This document shows positions 6,329 through 12,907 of a stretch of DNA of 12,907 bases, in pieces. Under the pieces are notes generated by a model. The model was not told the DNA's origin and searched no databases. It saw nothing but the letters and a program-made list of their open reading frames with translations. The position numbers were made by a program, and so were the translations under genes. The DNA is from an uncultured Lentisphaeria bacterium (lineage in GTDB: Bacteria > Verrucomicrobiota > Lentisphaeria > Victivallales > Victivallaceae). Each line of letters starts with the position of its first letter. Position 1 is the stretch's first letter. Where the stretch lies: positions 1 through 12,907 of the forward strand of contig CAIJKT010001077.1 in assembly GCA_903821255.1 (NCBI GenBank), in the 5' to 3' direction.

Positions 6329-6964
6329 TCAGAGATCTTTTCTTTTGAGTTGTATCAGTATCTTCCGGCAAAGCGCGTTAAGCAGAGCATCCCGCTCCGG
6401 AATATCAGAATTATTGTTCCTGATCAGGACGTCGGCAAATCCGGATGTGGGCTGAATGAATTGTTCGTGCCTTGGCACAACGCATTCCCGGTTATAAGCC
6501 AGAATATTCTCCCGGCTGCCGCCGTAACCTGCGGCCAAATTTCGCGCAGTCCGCCGCTCAAGCATCTCCGCTAAATCAACAGAGACAAAACACTTTACAT
6601 CCATCACTTCCCGCATTTCCGGATAGTACAGCGCAAAGTGTCCGTCAAAGATGACAACGCCTGACGGTTTAATTTCCCGGCAGTATGCAACCATGCGTTC
6701 GACCATCAAAGAATCAGGAGTATTGAAATCGGGTTGCCAGTCCTGATGGTAATCTGAGTAGTATTTGGGTAATTGGTCAACCGGCTTGAAAAACCTGTCC
6801 AATGAAATAATCTCCGTGACGCAAGGCAGCAGCAATTGACACATCAATTTGCAGACGGTGGATTTTCCGGATCCGCTGCCGCCGGCAACTCCAATACGAA
6901 GGCATTCCGAATCTTTTTTTAAACTTAACAGATCATTGATTCCGGCTTCAGCCGCATTCCTCAT
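6329..6964 (-). CDS. Uridine kinase-like P-loop kinase
   Basis: This 211-residue protein of the uridine kinase / phosphoribulokinase P-loop family is close to the usual Udk length. Walker A is GGSGSGKST (28-36). LDRFFKP (55-61) is the conserved Asp-containing segment that in uridine kinase contacts the nucleoside. YHQDWQPDFNTPDSL (72-86) matches the family's Asp-Trp-x-x-Pro-x-x-Phe stretch. VVIFDGHFAL (103-112) takes the place of the usual EG-containing strand, with DGH instead of EG. RRTARN (137-142) forms the lid region. It phosphorylates a nucleoside or small alcohol substrate with ATP in the cytoplasm. Uridine is the default guess, but relatives of this type often have unknown substrates, so no gene symbol is given. 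It starts 49 bases after the hisG stop with GAGG upstream and may be its operon partner. Confidence 0.82.
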   Translation of the reverse strand: MRNAAEAGINDLLSLKKDSECLRIGVAGGSGSGKSTVCKLMCQLLLPCVTEIISLDRFFKPVDQLPKYYSDYHQDWQPDFNTPDSLMVERMVAYCREIKPSGVVIFDGHFALYYPEMREVMDVKCFVSVDLAEMLERRTARNLAAGYGGSRENILAYNRECVVPRHEQFIQPTSGFADVLIRNNNSDIPERDALLNALCRKILIQLKRKDL

Positions 6965-7013
6965 CTCCGCCTCACAATAAGCTGTTTATATTGTTGTTGA
7001 TTCGGCTTGCTTA

Positions 7014-7892
7014 TCAATACACGATTTTGTTCAACGGATATTCAACGATGCCCGCGCCGCCGGCCTTGATGATCTCTGGTATCAGGTCGCGGATGATATG
7101 CTCATCAACGATGGTATTGATGGCGCACCAGCCTTTTTCCGCCAGCTTGGAAACGGTGGGACGCTCCAGCGCGGGAAGTTTTTTCAGCACTTTGTCAAGG
7201 TCTTTTTCGCGGATGTTCAGCATCAGTCCGACTTTGCCCTGCGCCGCCAGCACCGCCTTCAGCAGCATCGCCAGCTTTTCGACTTTGGCTTTTTTCCAGG
7301 CATCCTTCATCGCGTCTTTATTGGCAATGAAACGGGTGGTGCTTTCGCACAGCGTATCAATGATTTTCAGGTTGTTTGCGCGGAGCGATGAACCGGTTTC
7401 GGTGATTTCAACGATGGCGTCCGCCAGCACCGGCGGCTTGACTTCGGTGGCGCCCCAGCTGAATTCCACGGTGGCTTTTACTTTGTGTTTTTTCAGATAG
7501 CGCTGAGTCATGCCGACCGCCTCGGTGGCAATGAGTTTGCCTTCCAGGTCTTTGGGTCCTTTGATCGGGGAATTTTCCGGAACGCACAGCACCCAGCGGA
7601 GCGGTTTGCGGCCGACTTTGCCGTAAACCAGCTCGGCGGCTTCGACCACGTCCGAGCCGTTTTCCTGAATCCAGTCGAAACCGGTCAGTCCGCAGTCCAG
7701 AATGCCCTTTTCAATGTATCTGGACATTTCCTGCGCCCGGATCAGCATGCATTCTATTTCCGGATCGTCGATGGTCGGATAATATGACCTGGAGTTGATG
7801 CTTATGGCGTAGCCGGCCTTGGCGAACATGTCCACCGTGCTTTGTTCCAGACTCCCTTTCGGAATTCCCAGCATTAATTTTTTCGCAGCCAT
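7014..7892 (-). CDS. hisG: ATP phosphoribosyltransferase, long form with C-terminal regulatory domain (HisG)
   Basis: The protein catalyses the first step of histidine synthesis, joining ATP and PRPP to give phosphoribosyl-ATP. It has 292 residues, as expected for the long, HisZ-independent form. LMLGIPKGSLEQ (6-17) is the N-terminal signature. GILDCGLTGFDWIQE (63-77) is the family's conserved Gly-Asp-x-Gly-x-x-Gly-x-Asp region. DAIVEITETGSSLRANNL (158-175) is the PRPP-binding loop. Residues from about 220 form the ACT-like histidine-binding domain, ending in the typical EYPLNKIV. I chose the ATG at 7892 because AAGGA lies eight bases upstream and the signature follows directly. The ATG at 7928 would add 12 atypical residues and has no spaced ribosome binding site. 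It is the only histidine gene in the window; feedback inhibition by histidine is expected from the domain. Confidence 0.95.
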   Translation of the reverse strand: MAAKKLMLGIPKGSLEQSTVDMFAKAGYAISINSRSYYPTIDDPEIECMLIRAQEMSRYIEKGILDCGLTGFDWIQENGSDVVEAAELVYGKVGRKPLRWVLCVPENSPIKGPKDLEGKLIATEAVGMTQRYLKKHKVKATVEFSWGATEVKPPVLADAIVEITETGSSLRANNLKIIDTLCESTTRFIANKDAMKDAWKKAKVEKLAMLLKAVLAAQGKVGLMLNIREKDLDKVLKKLPALERPTVSKLAEKGWCAINTIVDEHIIRDLIPEIIKAGGAGIVEYPLNKIVY

Positions 7893-7990
7893 TATATTTT
7901 TCCTTAATTCTAAATTTAAATTGTTCATCCTGAAATATACGCATCTTAATCGATTTTTAAAATCAGATTGCGTTTTTTCCGGATGAATCG

Positions 7991-8746
7991 CTACCGGTAT
8001 TCGATGGATTTTATCTGTCCGTGCGGAATTTTTTCATTTTGTCCGTCAAAGCAGGTATTGGCCGACTCGGTTAACCGCTCATTATGTTCAAGCACATACA
8101 AATAGTACAGGGCCGATTCTATGCAGTCCCTGCCGGTTTTCCTGTCGCTGACGAATTTTACTATGCACGGGGCCAGTTTTTTCTGCAACTGGTCAAAAAT
8201 ATTAACCTTGTACGTTTCCTGATATTTGTCGCAGATGTCCGTCATAATTTCCGGCATTGCCAGCCAATCGTGAAAACCGGCCTCTTCCGGCCTGAAGGCG
8301 ATGTCCCGCACCAGCACCGCGTAAGGCCCGGCCAGATACGGACGTTTAATTCTGGATTCATAACGTTCATTGATCAGGCCTTGCGCTTTCAGATCAGCCA
8401 GATTTCTGCAATGAGGAGAATTACCGAAAAGCGCAAGCAGCGTTTCCCAGAGAATATCCAGCGCTTGCGGCAATGGAAGAATTCCTTCCGGAAAACTATT
8501 CCGGGGAAGCGTTCTGGTAAGATGAAACCAGCATACATAATCAAGCGGCATGGGTTCCACATTATATTTCTTTTCAAATGCGGCGGCCAGCACGCGGTCG
8601 GGATAATCGCCGGCAGCATTATTCTCATAATACTTTTCGATGTCAAAAGCCTTTAAGAATGCAACTATTTCCGGAATTTCCATCCCGTAAATCTCCGATA
8701 TTGATTTCAGCGCCGAGGCGGGATTTTCGCAGTCAAGAATTAACAT
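7991..8746 (-). CDS. Uncharacterised protein, translationally coupled to the MATE exporter
   Basis: This 251-residue soluble, mainly helical protein has no signal peptide or membrane segment. Distinctive stretches are DYVCWFHLTRT (69-79) and EGILPLPQALDILWETLLALFG (from 87), followed by a region rich in Leu and charged residues, and a polar C-terminal tail. No nucleotide-binding, metal or catalytic motif is evident and I do not recognise the family. Its ATG at 8746-8744 overlaps the last seven bases of the MATE gene, and AGAGGATG lies just upstream within that gene, so it should be translated from the same message. That suggests a role tied to the exporter or its substrate, though overlap alone does not prove it. 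hisG begins 98 bases downstream. Confidence 0.72.
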   Translation of the reverse strand: MLILDCENPASALKSISEIYGMEIPEIVAFLKAFDIEKYYENNAAGDYPDRVLAAAFEKKYNVEPMPLDYVCWFHLTRTLPRNSFPEGILPLPQALDILWETLLALFGNSPHCRNLADLKAQGLINERYESRIKRPYLAGPYAVLVRDIAFRPEEAGFHDWLAMPEIMTDICDKYQETYKVNIFDQLQKKLAPCIVKFVSDRKTGRDCIESALYYLYVLEHNERLTESANTCFDGQNEKIPHGQIKSIEYR

Positions 8747-10200
8747 TTTACATCCTCTTGTTGAAGTTTAATATCTGGTTCGCCGGAATCGTGTTTGAGG
8801 AGTTCAATTTTACGCCATTTCCCGGTACGGAACCGCCAGAGAATGATGCCGGCCTCCACCAGAATGGTGAAAGTCATGTAAGCCCAGATCGTGACGATCG
8901 AACTTTTGAACACCAGCACCAGCACACAGGTGCCCGGCACCAGCAGGCCCCAGTTGCATAGCGTACTGATCATAAGCACCGCCCGGGTATCGCCTGCGCC
9001 GCGCAAAGCCCCCATGAATACAAATTTAGTGGCATCGAAAAAGTTGAAAACGGCCGCGAACATCAGGATCATTTTGCCGATTTCCAGCACCTGTTTGAAA
9101 TCAATCGTGCTGCCGCCGTGCTTCGGGCTGAACAGCGAAATCAGCGGCGTCGGCAGAAATAAATAAACCGCCGCCGCAAAAATCATATATGCCGCCGCCA
9201 TCCGCCATGCCCGGTAGGCGCTTTTTTCGGCGACATCCTTACGGCTGCGCCCGATATTCTGTCCCACTACAATCGAAGTGGCGTCGGTGAAACCCAGCAG
9301 CGGGCCGAAGCTGAACTGATTGATGGTGAGCGCGATAGTGGTTGCGGCCAGCGCCGCCGGCTGCAAATACCCGATCATGAATGTCACGATGGTGAACGCG
9401 CCCACGTCAAACAGCACCTGCAAACCGGACGGGGTTCCGAAAGAAATCAGTTTTTTGATATAGCTCCATTCCAGTTTGCAGTTGGTCCTGGTCGGGAAAA
9501 CATTCTGGTTTACGCTGAGGAATCCGATAAATGCGCAGGTAAACGAGAATATCGCCGACAGCGTTGTCGCCGTCCCGGCGCCGTATATGCCCAGCGCCGG
9601 AGCTCCCCACTTGCCGAAAATCAGCATATACGCCAGGAAGAAGTTAAGTACGCAGGATGCGATAATTATCACAGCGACAAATTTTGTCTGGCCCCGTCCG
9701 GAAAAAAAAGCGAAAAACGGTTCGCTCATGCAGATAAAAGCGCCGCAGGGAATCATCGAGTTGTAATAGTCAAGTTCCAGTGCGATTAATACCGGCGTGT
9801 GACCGCTGTGCGCCAGCAGGAAACGACCGAGCGGCGGCGAGATGTAGCCGATGAAAATCGCCGCCCCGACCGCAAAATAAAATCCGGTCCATGCAGCCCT
9901 GACGCATTCGTTATTATTCCTCGCCCCGAAAAATTGCGCAACCAGCGTGGAGGTGAAGTTGGTCGTCACCATAAAGAATGAGAACATGGTGAAATAGAGG
10001 ATGCCCGCCGGGAACGCTGCCGCCACGTCTTCGGTCGAATTCATCGCCAGGAAACAGCGGTCCGTGAATTGCATGATGAGATGGCTGGCGCTCATGATCA
10101 TCAGCGGATAGGCAATCCGCCATATCTCAAAGTAGCCGCCCGGCTCTTCAAAATGCCGGCGGCTGACGTAGCTGCATAGTTGGTTCAATATTCTTGTCAT
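8740..10200 (-). CDS. MATE-family multidrug/toxin exporter
   Basis: This 486-residue integral membrane protein has about twelve transmembrane helices in two similar halves, the size and layout of MATE transporters of the NorM/DinF superfamily. Supporting signs are an N-terminal amphipathic lead into helix 1 (WRIAYPLMIMSAS, 27-39), FTDRCFLA (45-52) with an acidic residue at the end of helix 1, and a second-half repeat starting near residue 250 (KKLISFGTPSGLQVLFDVG). The late conserved segment RGAGDTRAVL (about 415-424) matches the family pattern. It would export cationic compounds or metabolites in exchange for Na+ or H+ across the inner membrane. The Lys/Glu-rich C-terminal tail is cytoplasmic. 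The gene leads a leftward group and overlaps the next reading frame by seven bases. Substrate unknown. Confidence 0.92.
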   Translation of the reverse strand: MTRILNQLCSYVSRRHFEEPGGYFEIWRIAYPLMIMSASHLIMQFTDRCFLAMNSTEDVAAAFPAGILYFTMFSFFMVTTNFTSTLVAQFFGARNNNECVRAAWTGFYFAVGAAIFIGYISPPLGRFLLAHSGHTPVLIALELDYYNSMIPCGAFICMSEPFFAFFSGRGQTKFVAVIIIASCVLNFFLAYMLIFGKWGAPALGIYGAGTATTLSAIFSFTCAFIGFLSVNQNVFPTRTNCKLEWSYIKKLISFGTPSGLQVLFDVGAFTIVTFMIGYLQPAALAATTIALTINQFSFGPLLGFTDATSIVVGQNIGRSRKDVAEKSAYRAWRMAAAYMIFAAAVYLFLPTPLISLFSPKHGGSTIDFKQVLEIGKMILMFAAVFNFFDATKFVFMGALRGAGDTRAVLMISTLCNWGLLVPGTCVLVLVFKSSIVTIWAYMTFTILVEAGIILWRFRTGKWRKIELLKHDSGEPDIKLQQEDVKC

Positions 10201-10258
10201 AAAAATTAAGTATCTCCGGTTGCTGAAAACCTATAATTTAGCATTTTTAACGAGGTTT

Positions 10259-10293
10259 GAAAATACCGGTGCTGTTTTTTTCGAAAATACCGG
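10259..10293. repeat. Direct repeat pair GAAAATACCGG, 24-base period
   Basis: GAAAATACCGG occurs at 10259-10269 and again at 10283-10293, exactly 24 bases apart, between the divergent MATE and zinc-ribbon genes. A related CCGGTTGCTG motif at 10217-10226 resembles CCGGTGCTG at 10266-10274. The pair could be operator half-sites for a regulator acting on one or both genes. Confidence 0.5.
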
Positions 10294-10319
10294 CAATAAG
10301 TTTAAGGTTGACTTCTTTT

Positions 10320-10349
10320 TTGCTGTTTTTGCAATTCATACTTTATAAT
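10320..10349 (+). promoter_or_regulatory. Candidate promoter for the zinc-ribbon gene
   Basis: TTGCTG (10320-10325), an 18-base spacer and a perfect TATAAT (10344-10349) suggest transcription starting near 10356, with a leader of about 65 bases. A better -35, TTGACT at 10308-10313, is too far away (30 bases). Confidence 0.45.
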
Positions 10350-10420
10350 TTCAGGATGGGTGGATATATTAGCAGAAGGTTAATTATGATTAAAAAGTGA
10401 ATTCGGAAAAATAATCAGCC

Positions 10421-11224
10421 ATGAGCATCAGGTTCCGGTGTAAAAAATGTAACCAGAAATATGAACTGGATGACGATTGTTCCGGAGACACCCTGGACTG
10501 CGGCAGATGCAAAGCTCCAATGCTGGTTCCGCAGAAATCAGAAATCCCGCCTAGTGCCTCCGGTGAAAAAACGGCCGCGCCGTCAGGTGAAGTTCCAATA
10601 GCAGAAAACAAAAAGGATGAAATCCGGGAAGTGAGGATTGCATCCGGCACATCAAAAAATAAAGATTCCGGCGATATTGTTTTCCGCTGTAAAAAATGCA
10701 ATCAAAAATACAGTTTGTCAAAAGAGTTTGCAGGTCAGACTGCTGAATGCGCCAAATGCAAAAATGAAATAGCGATCCCCATGCAGCCGGACAATGCGCC
10801 GGCAAGCGCCGCAGCCAGGGAAAATGTAATTTTCTGGTGCAGCGCCTGCGGTCATAAGTTATGCATGCCTAAAGAGCTTGCAGGCCAGACAGGGGAATGT
10901 ACCAAATGCCGCAGAACTTTTAAGATTCCGGCGGAATCAGAAGCAAAACTTGCCGGAATGCTAAGTCGTTTAAAGCAGGAGGTATCAGCCAAGAGCGATG
11001 CGCCTGCTAAAATTTTGTCAAAGACATCACCTCCCGCGAATGTTGAAGAGCCGCCCGGCATGCAGGACAAATCACCGGAACAGGATGCTGACAATAAACA
11101 GACATCTGCTTCCGGGTGGAAAGCTGCAATAACTCCAATCAAATATATTCTGGAAATGCCTAAGCGCACTTTCCGCTTTGTAAGTTTTTCGCGGATAATG
11201 GCCGGACTGCTGCGCCGAAAATAG
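10421..11224 (+). CDS. Triple zinc-ribbon (MJ0042-like) protein
   Basis: This 267-residue soluble protein has three zinc ribbons with identical spacing, C-x2-C-x16-C-x2-C: Cys 7, 10, 27, 30; Cys 90, 93, 110, 113; Cys 140, 143, 160, 163. Each begins with an FRCKKC- or FWCSAC-type strand and ends with an Ile/Val-Pro. Copies 2 and 3 share an AGQT-x-EC stretch. The pattern resembles the MJ0042/zinc-ribbon domains found at the start of many PVC and Deltaproteobacterial proteins. Linkers of 59 and 26 residues (31-89 and 114-139) are Ala/Ser/Lys-rich and disordered-looking, as is 171-230. The C-terminal 35 residues are basic with amphipathic helical character but no clear membrane span. No catalytic domain is seen, so a binding or adaptor role (protein, nucleic acid or membrane surface) is likely. 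The ribosome binding site is weak, with a GGA about 14 bases upstream. Confidence 0.8.
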   Translation: MSIRFRCKKCNQKYELDDDCSGDTLDCGRCKAPMLVPQKSEIPPSASGEKTAAPSGEVPIAENKKDEIREVRIASGTSKNKDSGDIVFRCKKCNQKYSLSKEFAGQTAECAKCKNEIAIPMQPDNAPASAAARENVIFWCSACGHKLCMPKELAGQTGECTKCRRTFKIPAESEAKLAGMLSRLKQEVSAKSDAPAKILSKTSPPANVEEPPGMQDKSPEQDADNKQTSASGWKAAITPIKYILEMPKRTFRFVSFSRIMAGLLRRK

Positions 11225-11230
11225 CAAAAT

Positions 11231-11270
11231 GGAATGTCCGGAAAAACATTCCGCGCCAACGCATTTTTTT
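11231..11270 (+). terminator. Possible terminator after the zinc-ribbon gene
   Basis: GGAATGT (11231-11237) pairs with ACATTCC (11246-11252) just after the stop codon. Seven T at 11264-11270 follow, but 11 bases beyond the stem, which is farther than normal. A three-bp GCG/CGC mini-stem lies between. The hairpin is real, the terminator role uncertain. Confidence 0.4.
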
Positions 11271-11506
11271 ATTGACTGAAAAGCCGTAAAAAAGCAGAGA
11301 CTGATGACGCTTTTCAGAGACTGGTTCGAGGATGACGTCATGAACCTTAAATGCCCGGCTTACAATAGCTTGTGAGTTACGTTAATGTCATCAGGCATAG
11401 TGGAGTGTTAAATTTTTTCAGCATTAAAATGTCTTGAGAGTCTCTGCGTTTGTGGTTAAATTTAAATCCCCTATGCAATCAAGGTGAAAAAAGTTTGCCG
11501 AATTTC
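11271..11506. other. Repeat-rich non-coding stretch (centre of the 350-base gap 11225-11574)
   Basis: No convincing gene lies in this gap. CAGAGACTG occurs at 11295-11303 and 11315-11323, exactly 20 bases apart. GCAGAGACT (11294-11302) is matched by its inverse AGTCTCTGC at 11439-11447. GATGACG occurs at 11303-11309 and 11331-11337. A perfect ten-base palindrome ATGACGTCAT (11332-11341) is flanked by GGTTC (11323-11327) and GAACC (11342-11346). A 23-codon open frame (11304-11375, beginning MTLFRDWFEDD) overlaps these repeats; it lacks a good ribosome binding site and is probably chance or a remnant. The stretch may hold regulator sites for the downstream dehydrogenase or a small RNA. Confidence 0.45.
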
Positions 11507-11523
11507 TTGAATTTTGATATAAA
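11495..11523 (+). promoter_or_regulatory. Possible promoter for the SorE-like dehydrogenase
   Basis: TTGCCG (11495-11500), a 17-base spacer and TATAAA (11518-11523) would start transcription near 11530. That gives a leader of about 45 bases, with GGAG at 11560-11563 as ribosome binding site. The match is moderate; TTGAAT/TATTAT at 11507/11532 is an alternative with a long 19-base spacer. Confidence 0.3.
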
Positions 11524-11574
11524 CAGGGCAATATTATCGCTTTTAATAACGTTTAAGATGGAGTTCTGATAAAA

Positions 11575-12907
11575 ATGAGCTGCAATTGTAAATTGCCGGA
11601 CAAAATGCTTGCATGGCCGCTCTTCGGCGCCGGCATGGATAAACTCGGAAAAGACGACAAGCCCTGCGAAATACCTGTTCCCGTCAATAACGATGACGAA
11701 CTTCTGGTCAGAATCGATGCAATCGGGCTTTGTTTCTCAGATGTTAAACTGATCCGGGCGGGAGAAGAACATCCCCGCGTCATCTCTAAAAACCTCAGCA
11801 CCGACCCGGTGATCCCCGGCCATGAAGCCGTAATGACAGTAGTCAAAGTCGGCAAAAATATTGAAGACAGATTCCAGTGCGGACAGCGTTTTATTATCCA
11901 GGCGGACATCTACGTTAACGGCAAAGGTTTTGCCTATGGCTATGCGATCAACGGCGGCATGTCCCAGTACAGCCTGATTGATCAGCGCGTGCTCAGCGGC
12001 GATGAAGGCTGCTATCTGCTGCCGGTCAAAGAAGATACGCCGTCCGCGGTCGCCGCGCTGATGGAGCCGTGGACCTGCGTCCAGGCCAGTTACATGATTG
12101 AAAACCGCACCGCTCCCAGACAGAACGGTTCCGTGCTGATCGCCGCCGGTCCCGGCAGCCGCAAAATCTATGCCGCCGGCGAACTGCTTAAAAAATCCTG
12201 TCCGGCAAAAGTTTGCGCATTGAATCTTTCGCCCGGCGCTCTGGAAGCGCTGGAAACGGAACTGAACATCAAAGCGGAAGTGATTAAGAATATAACCGAT
12301 GATCTGAAATTTGACGATATCTTTATCTGCGACGTCAGCGACCAGAAACTTGGCGAGAAACTGGCAAAGGCCTGCAATCGCGGCGCGGTAATCAGCTTTA
12401 TCGGCGATTATCCGGATGACGCCTGGTCTTTCGATGTCGGCAGCATTCACTATGAAGGCTGGTTCTATCAGGGAGCCAAAGGCGAGGTGCTTTCCGCCGC
12501 CTATGGCAGAAATGTCCGGAGCGAACTGAAGAAAGGCGGCTCCTGCTGGCTGCCCGGCGGGGCCGGCGCCATGGGCCAGATGCATACCCAGATGGCGGTG
12601 GAGTCGGAAAACGGACCGAAACGCATTCTAGTCTCCGATATGGATGACGCCCGCATCGAGAATGTCCGCTCGCAACTGGCGGACAAGATACAGGAACGCG
12701 GCATCGAATTTGTCACACTGAATCCGTCGGGAATGTCGCCGGAAAAATTTGCCAAGTCCATTGCCGACTTCGCGCCGGAAGGCTTTGACGACATCATCAT
12801 GCTGGTGCCGGTAATTCCGGTGCTGAACGGTTCCGCGAAGTTTCTTAAAGAAGACGGACTGATGAATATTTTTGCCGGAATTCCGGCTGGCAAAGAAGGC
12901 GAGCTGA
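11575..12907 (+). CDS. Zinc-type MDR dehydrogenase, L-sorbose-1-phosphate reductase-like, partial (C-terminus outside window)
   Basis: The frame is open from the ATG at 11575 to the window end (444 codons seen). The N-terminal GroES-like domain carries the catalytic zinc ligands Cys 53 (GLCFSD), His 83 with Glu 84 (PGHEA) and Glu 164 (MEPWTC). The usual four-Cys structural zinc lobe is absent. The sequence best recalls L-sorbose-1-phosphate reductase (SorE) relatives, including GQRFIIQ, the FDD-hydrophobic strand and the FAGIP stretch. The canonical NAD(P) Rossmann motif GGAGAMG is at 328-334 and its acidic second strand at ILVSDMDDAR (about 348-357). Between the catalytic domain and that motif lie about 135 extra residues (183-320) that look like another Rossmann-type domain with GPGSRK instead of GxGxxG. 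It would oxidise or reduce a sugar, sugar phosphate or polyol in the cytoplasm. No neighbour fixes the substrate. Confidence 0.85.
   Translation, partial: MSCNCKLPDKMLAWPLFGAGMDKLGKDDKPCEIPVPVNNDDELLVRIDAIGLCFSDVKLIRAGEEHPRVISKNLSTDPVIPGHEAVMTVVKVGKNIEDRFQCGQRFIIQADIYVNGKGFAYGYAINGGMSQYSLIDQRVLSGDEGCYLLPVKEDTPSAVAALMEPWTCVQASYMIENRTAPRQNGSVLIAAGPGSRKIYAAGELLKKSCPAKVCALNLSPGALEALETELNIKAEVIKNITDDLKFDDIFICDVSDQKLGEKLAKACNRGAVISFIGDYPDDAWSFDVGSIHYEGWFYQGAKGEVLSAAYGRNVRSELKKGGSCWLPGGAGAMGQMHTQMAVESENGPKRILVSDMDDARIENVRSQLADKIQERGIEFVTLNPSGMSPEKFAKSIADFAPEGFDDIIMLVPVIPVLNGSAKFLKEDGLMNIFAGIPAGKEGEL

Noticed and set aside
11304..11375. 23-codon open frame (starts MTLFRDWFEDD) in the gap before the dehydrogenase
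   Set aside because: It has no convincing ribosome binding site, is very short and coincides with the repeat cluster; not strong enough to call a gene.
11294..11447. Insertion sequence or MITE bounded by GCAGAGACT / AGTCTCTGC
   Set aside because: The inverted ends are only nine bases, no target-site duplication or transposase is seen, and copy number cannot be checked here. Kept as a finding, not as a mobile-element call.
11737..12585. 282-codon minus-strand open frame opposite the SorE-like dehydrogenase
   Set aside because: The plus-strand frame has zinc-ligand and Rossmann motifs and is open across the whole region. The minus frame is an antisense shadow.

Overview
The window looks like a chromosomal stretch from a free-living or gut-associated anaerobic heterotroph. 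My best guess is the PVC superphylum, probably Lentisphaerota (Victivallis-like). This is inferred from gene style only: several stand-alone sugar isomerase TIM barrels, a Gfo/Idh/MocA dehydrogenase, an AraC regulator, an MJ0042-like zinc-ribbon protein and a SorE-like dehydrogenase. There is no rRNA, tRNA or phylogenetic marker to prove it. I see no insertion sequence, CRISPR array, phage gene or tRNA.

Left part (1-2563). A coiled-coil lipoprotein runs leftward off the window edge. Diverging from it are a sugar phosphate isomerase/epimerase-like protein and then two membrane proteins of unknown function spaced like an operon. A strong bidirectional hairpin terminator (2533-2556) separates them from the convergent operon that follows.

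Centre-left (2575-6091). A compact leftward three-gene operon encodes two tandem paralogous IolE-like TIM-barrel proteins and a Gfo/Idh/MocA oxidoreductase. It diverges from an AraC-family regulator across a short AT-rich region with a good promoter and two overlapping palindromes. This reads as one catabolic unit for a polyol, inositol-like compound or sugar: regulator, two isomerase/dehydratase-type enzymes and one NAD(P)-dependent dehydrogenase. The substrate cannot be read from the sequence.

Centre-right (6329-10200). A leftward group encodes a MATE exporter, an uncharacterised 251-residue protein whose start overlaps the MATE stop, a long-form ATP phosphoribosyltransferase (HisG), and a uridine-kinase-like P-loop kinase. 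No other histidine gene is visible.

Right part (10421-12907). A soluble protein with three identically spaced zinc ribbons is followed by a 350-base non-coding stretch rich in short repeats and palindromes. Then comes a zinc-type MDR dehydrogenase related to L-sorbose-1-phosphate reductase, cut by the window end. It appears to carry two consecutive Rossmann-like domains, the first lacking the normal glycine motif. This is the most unusual protein architecture in the window. I found no defence system or other clearly new multi-gene machine.
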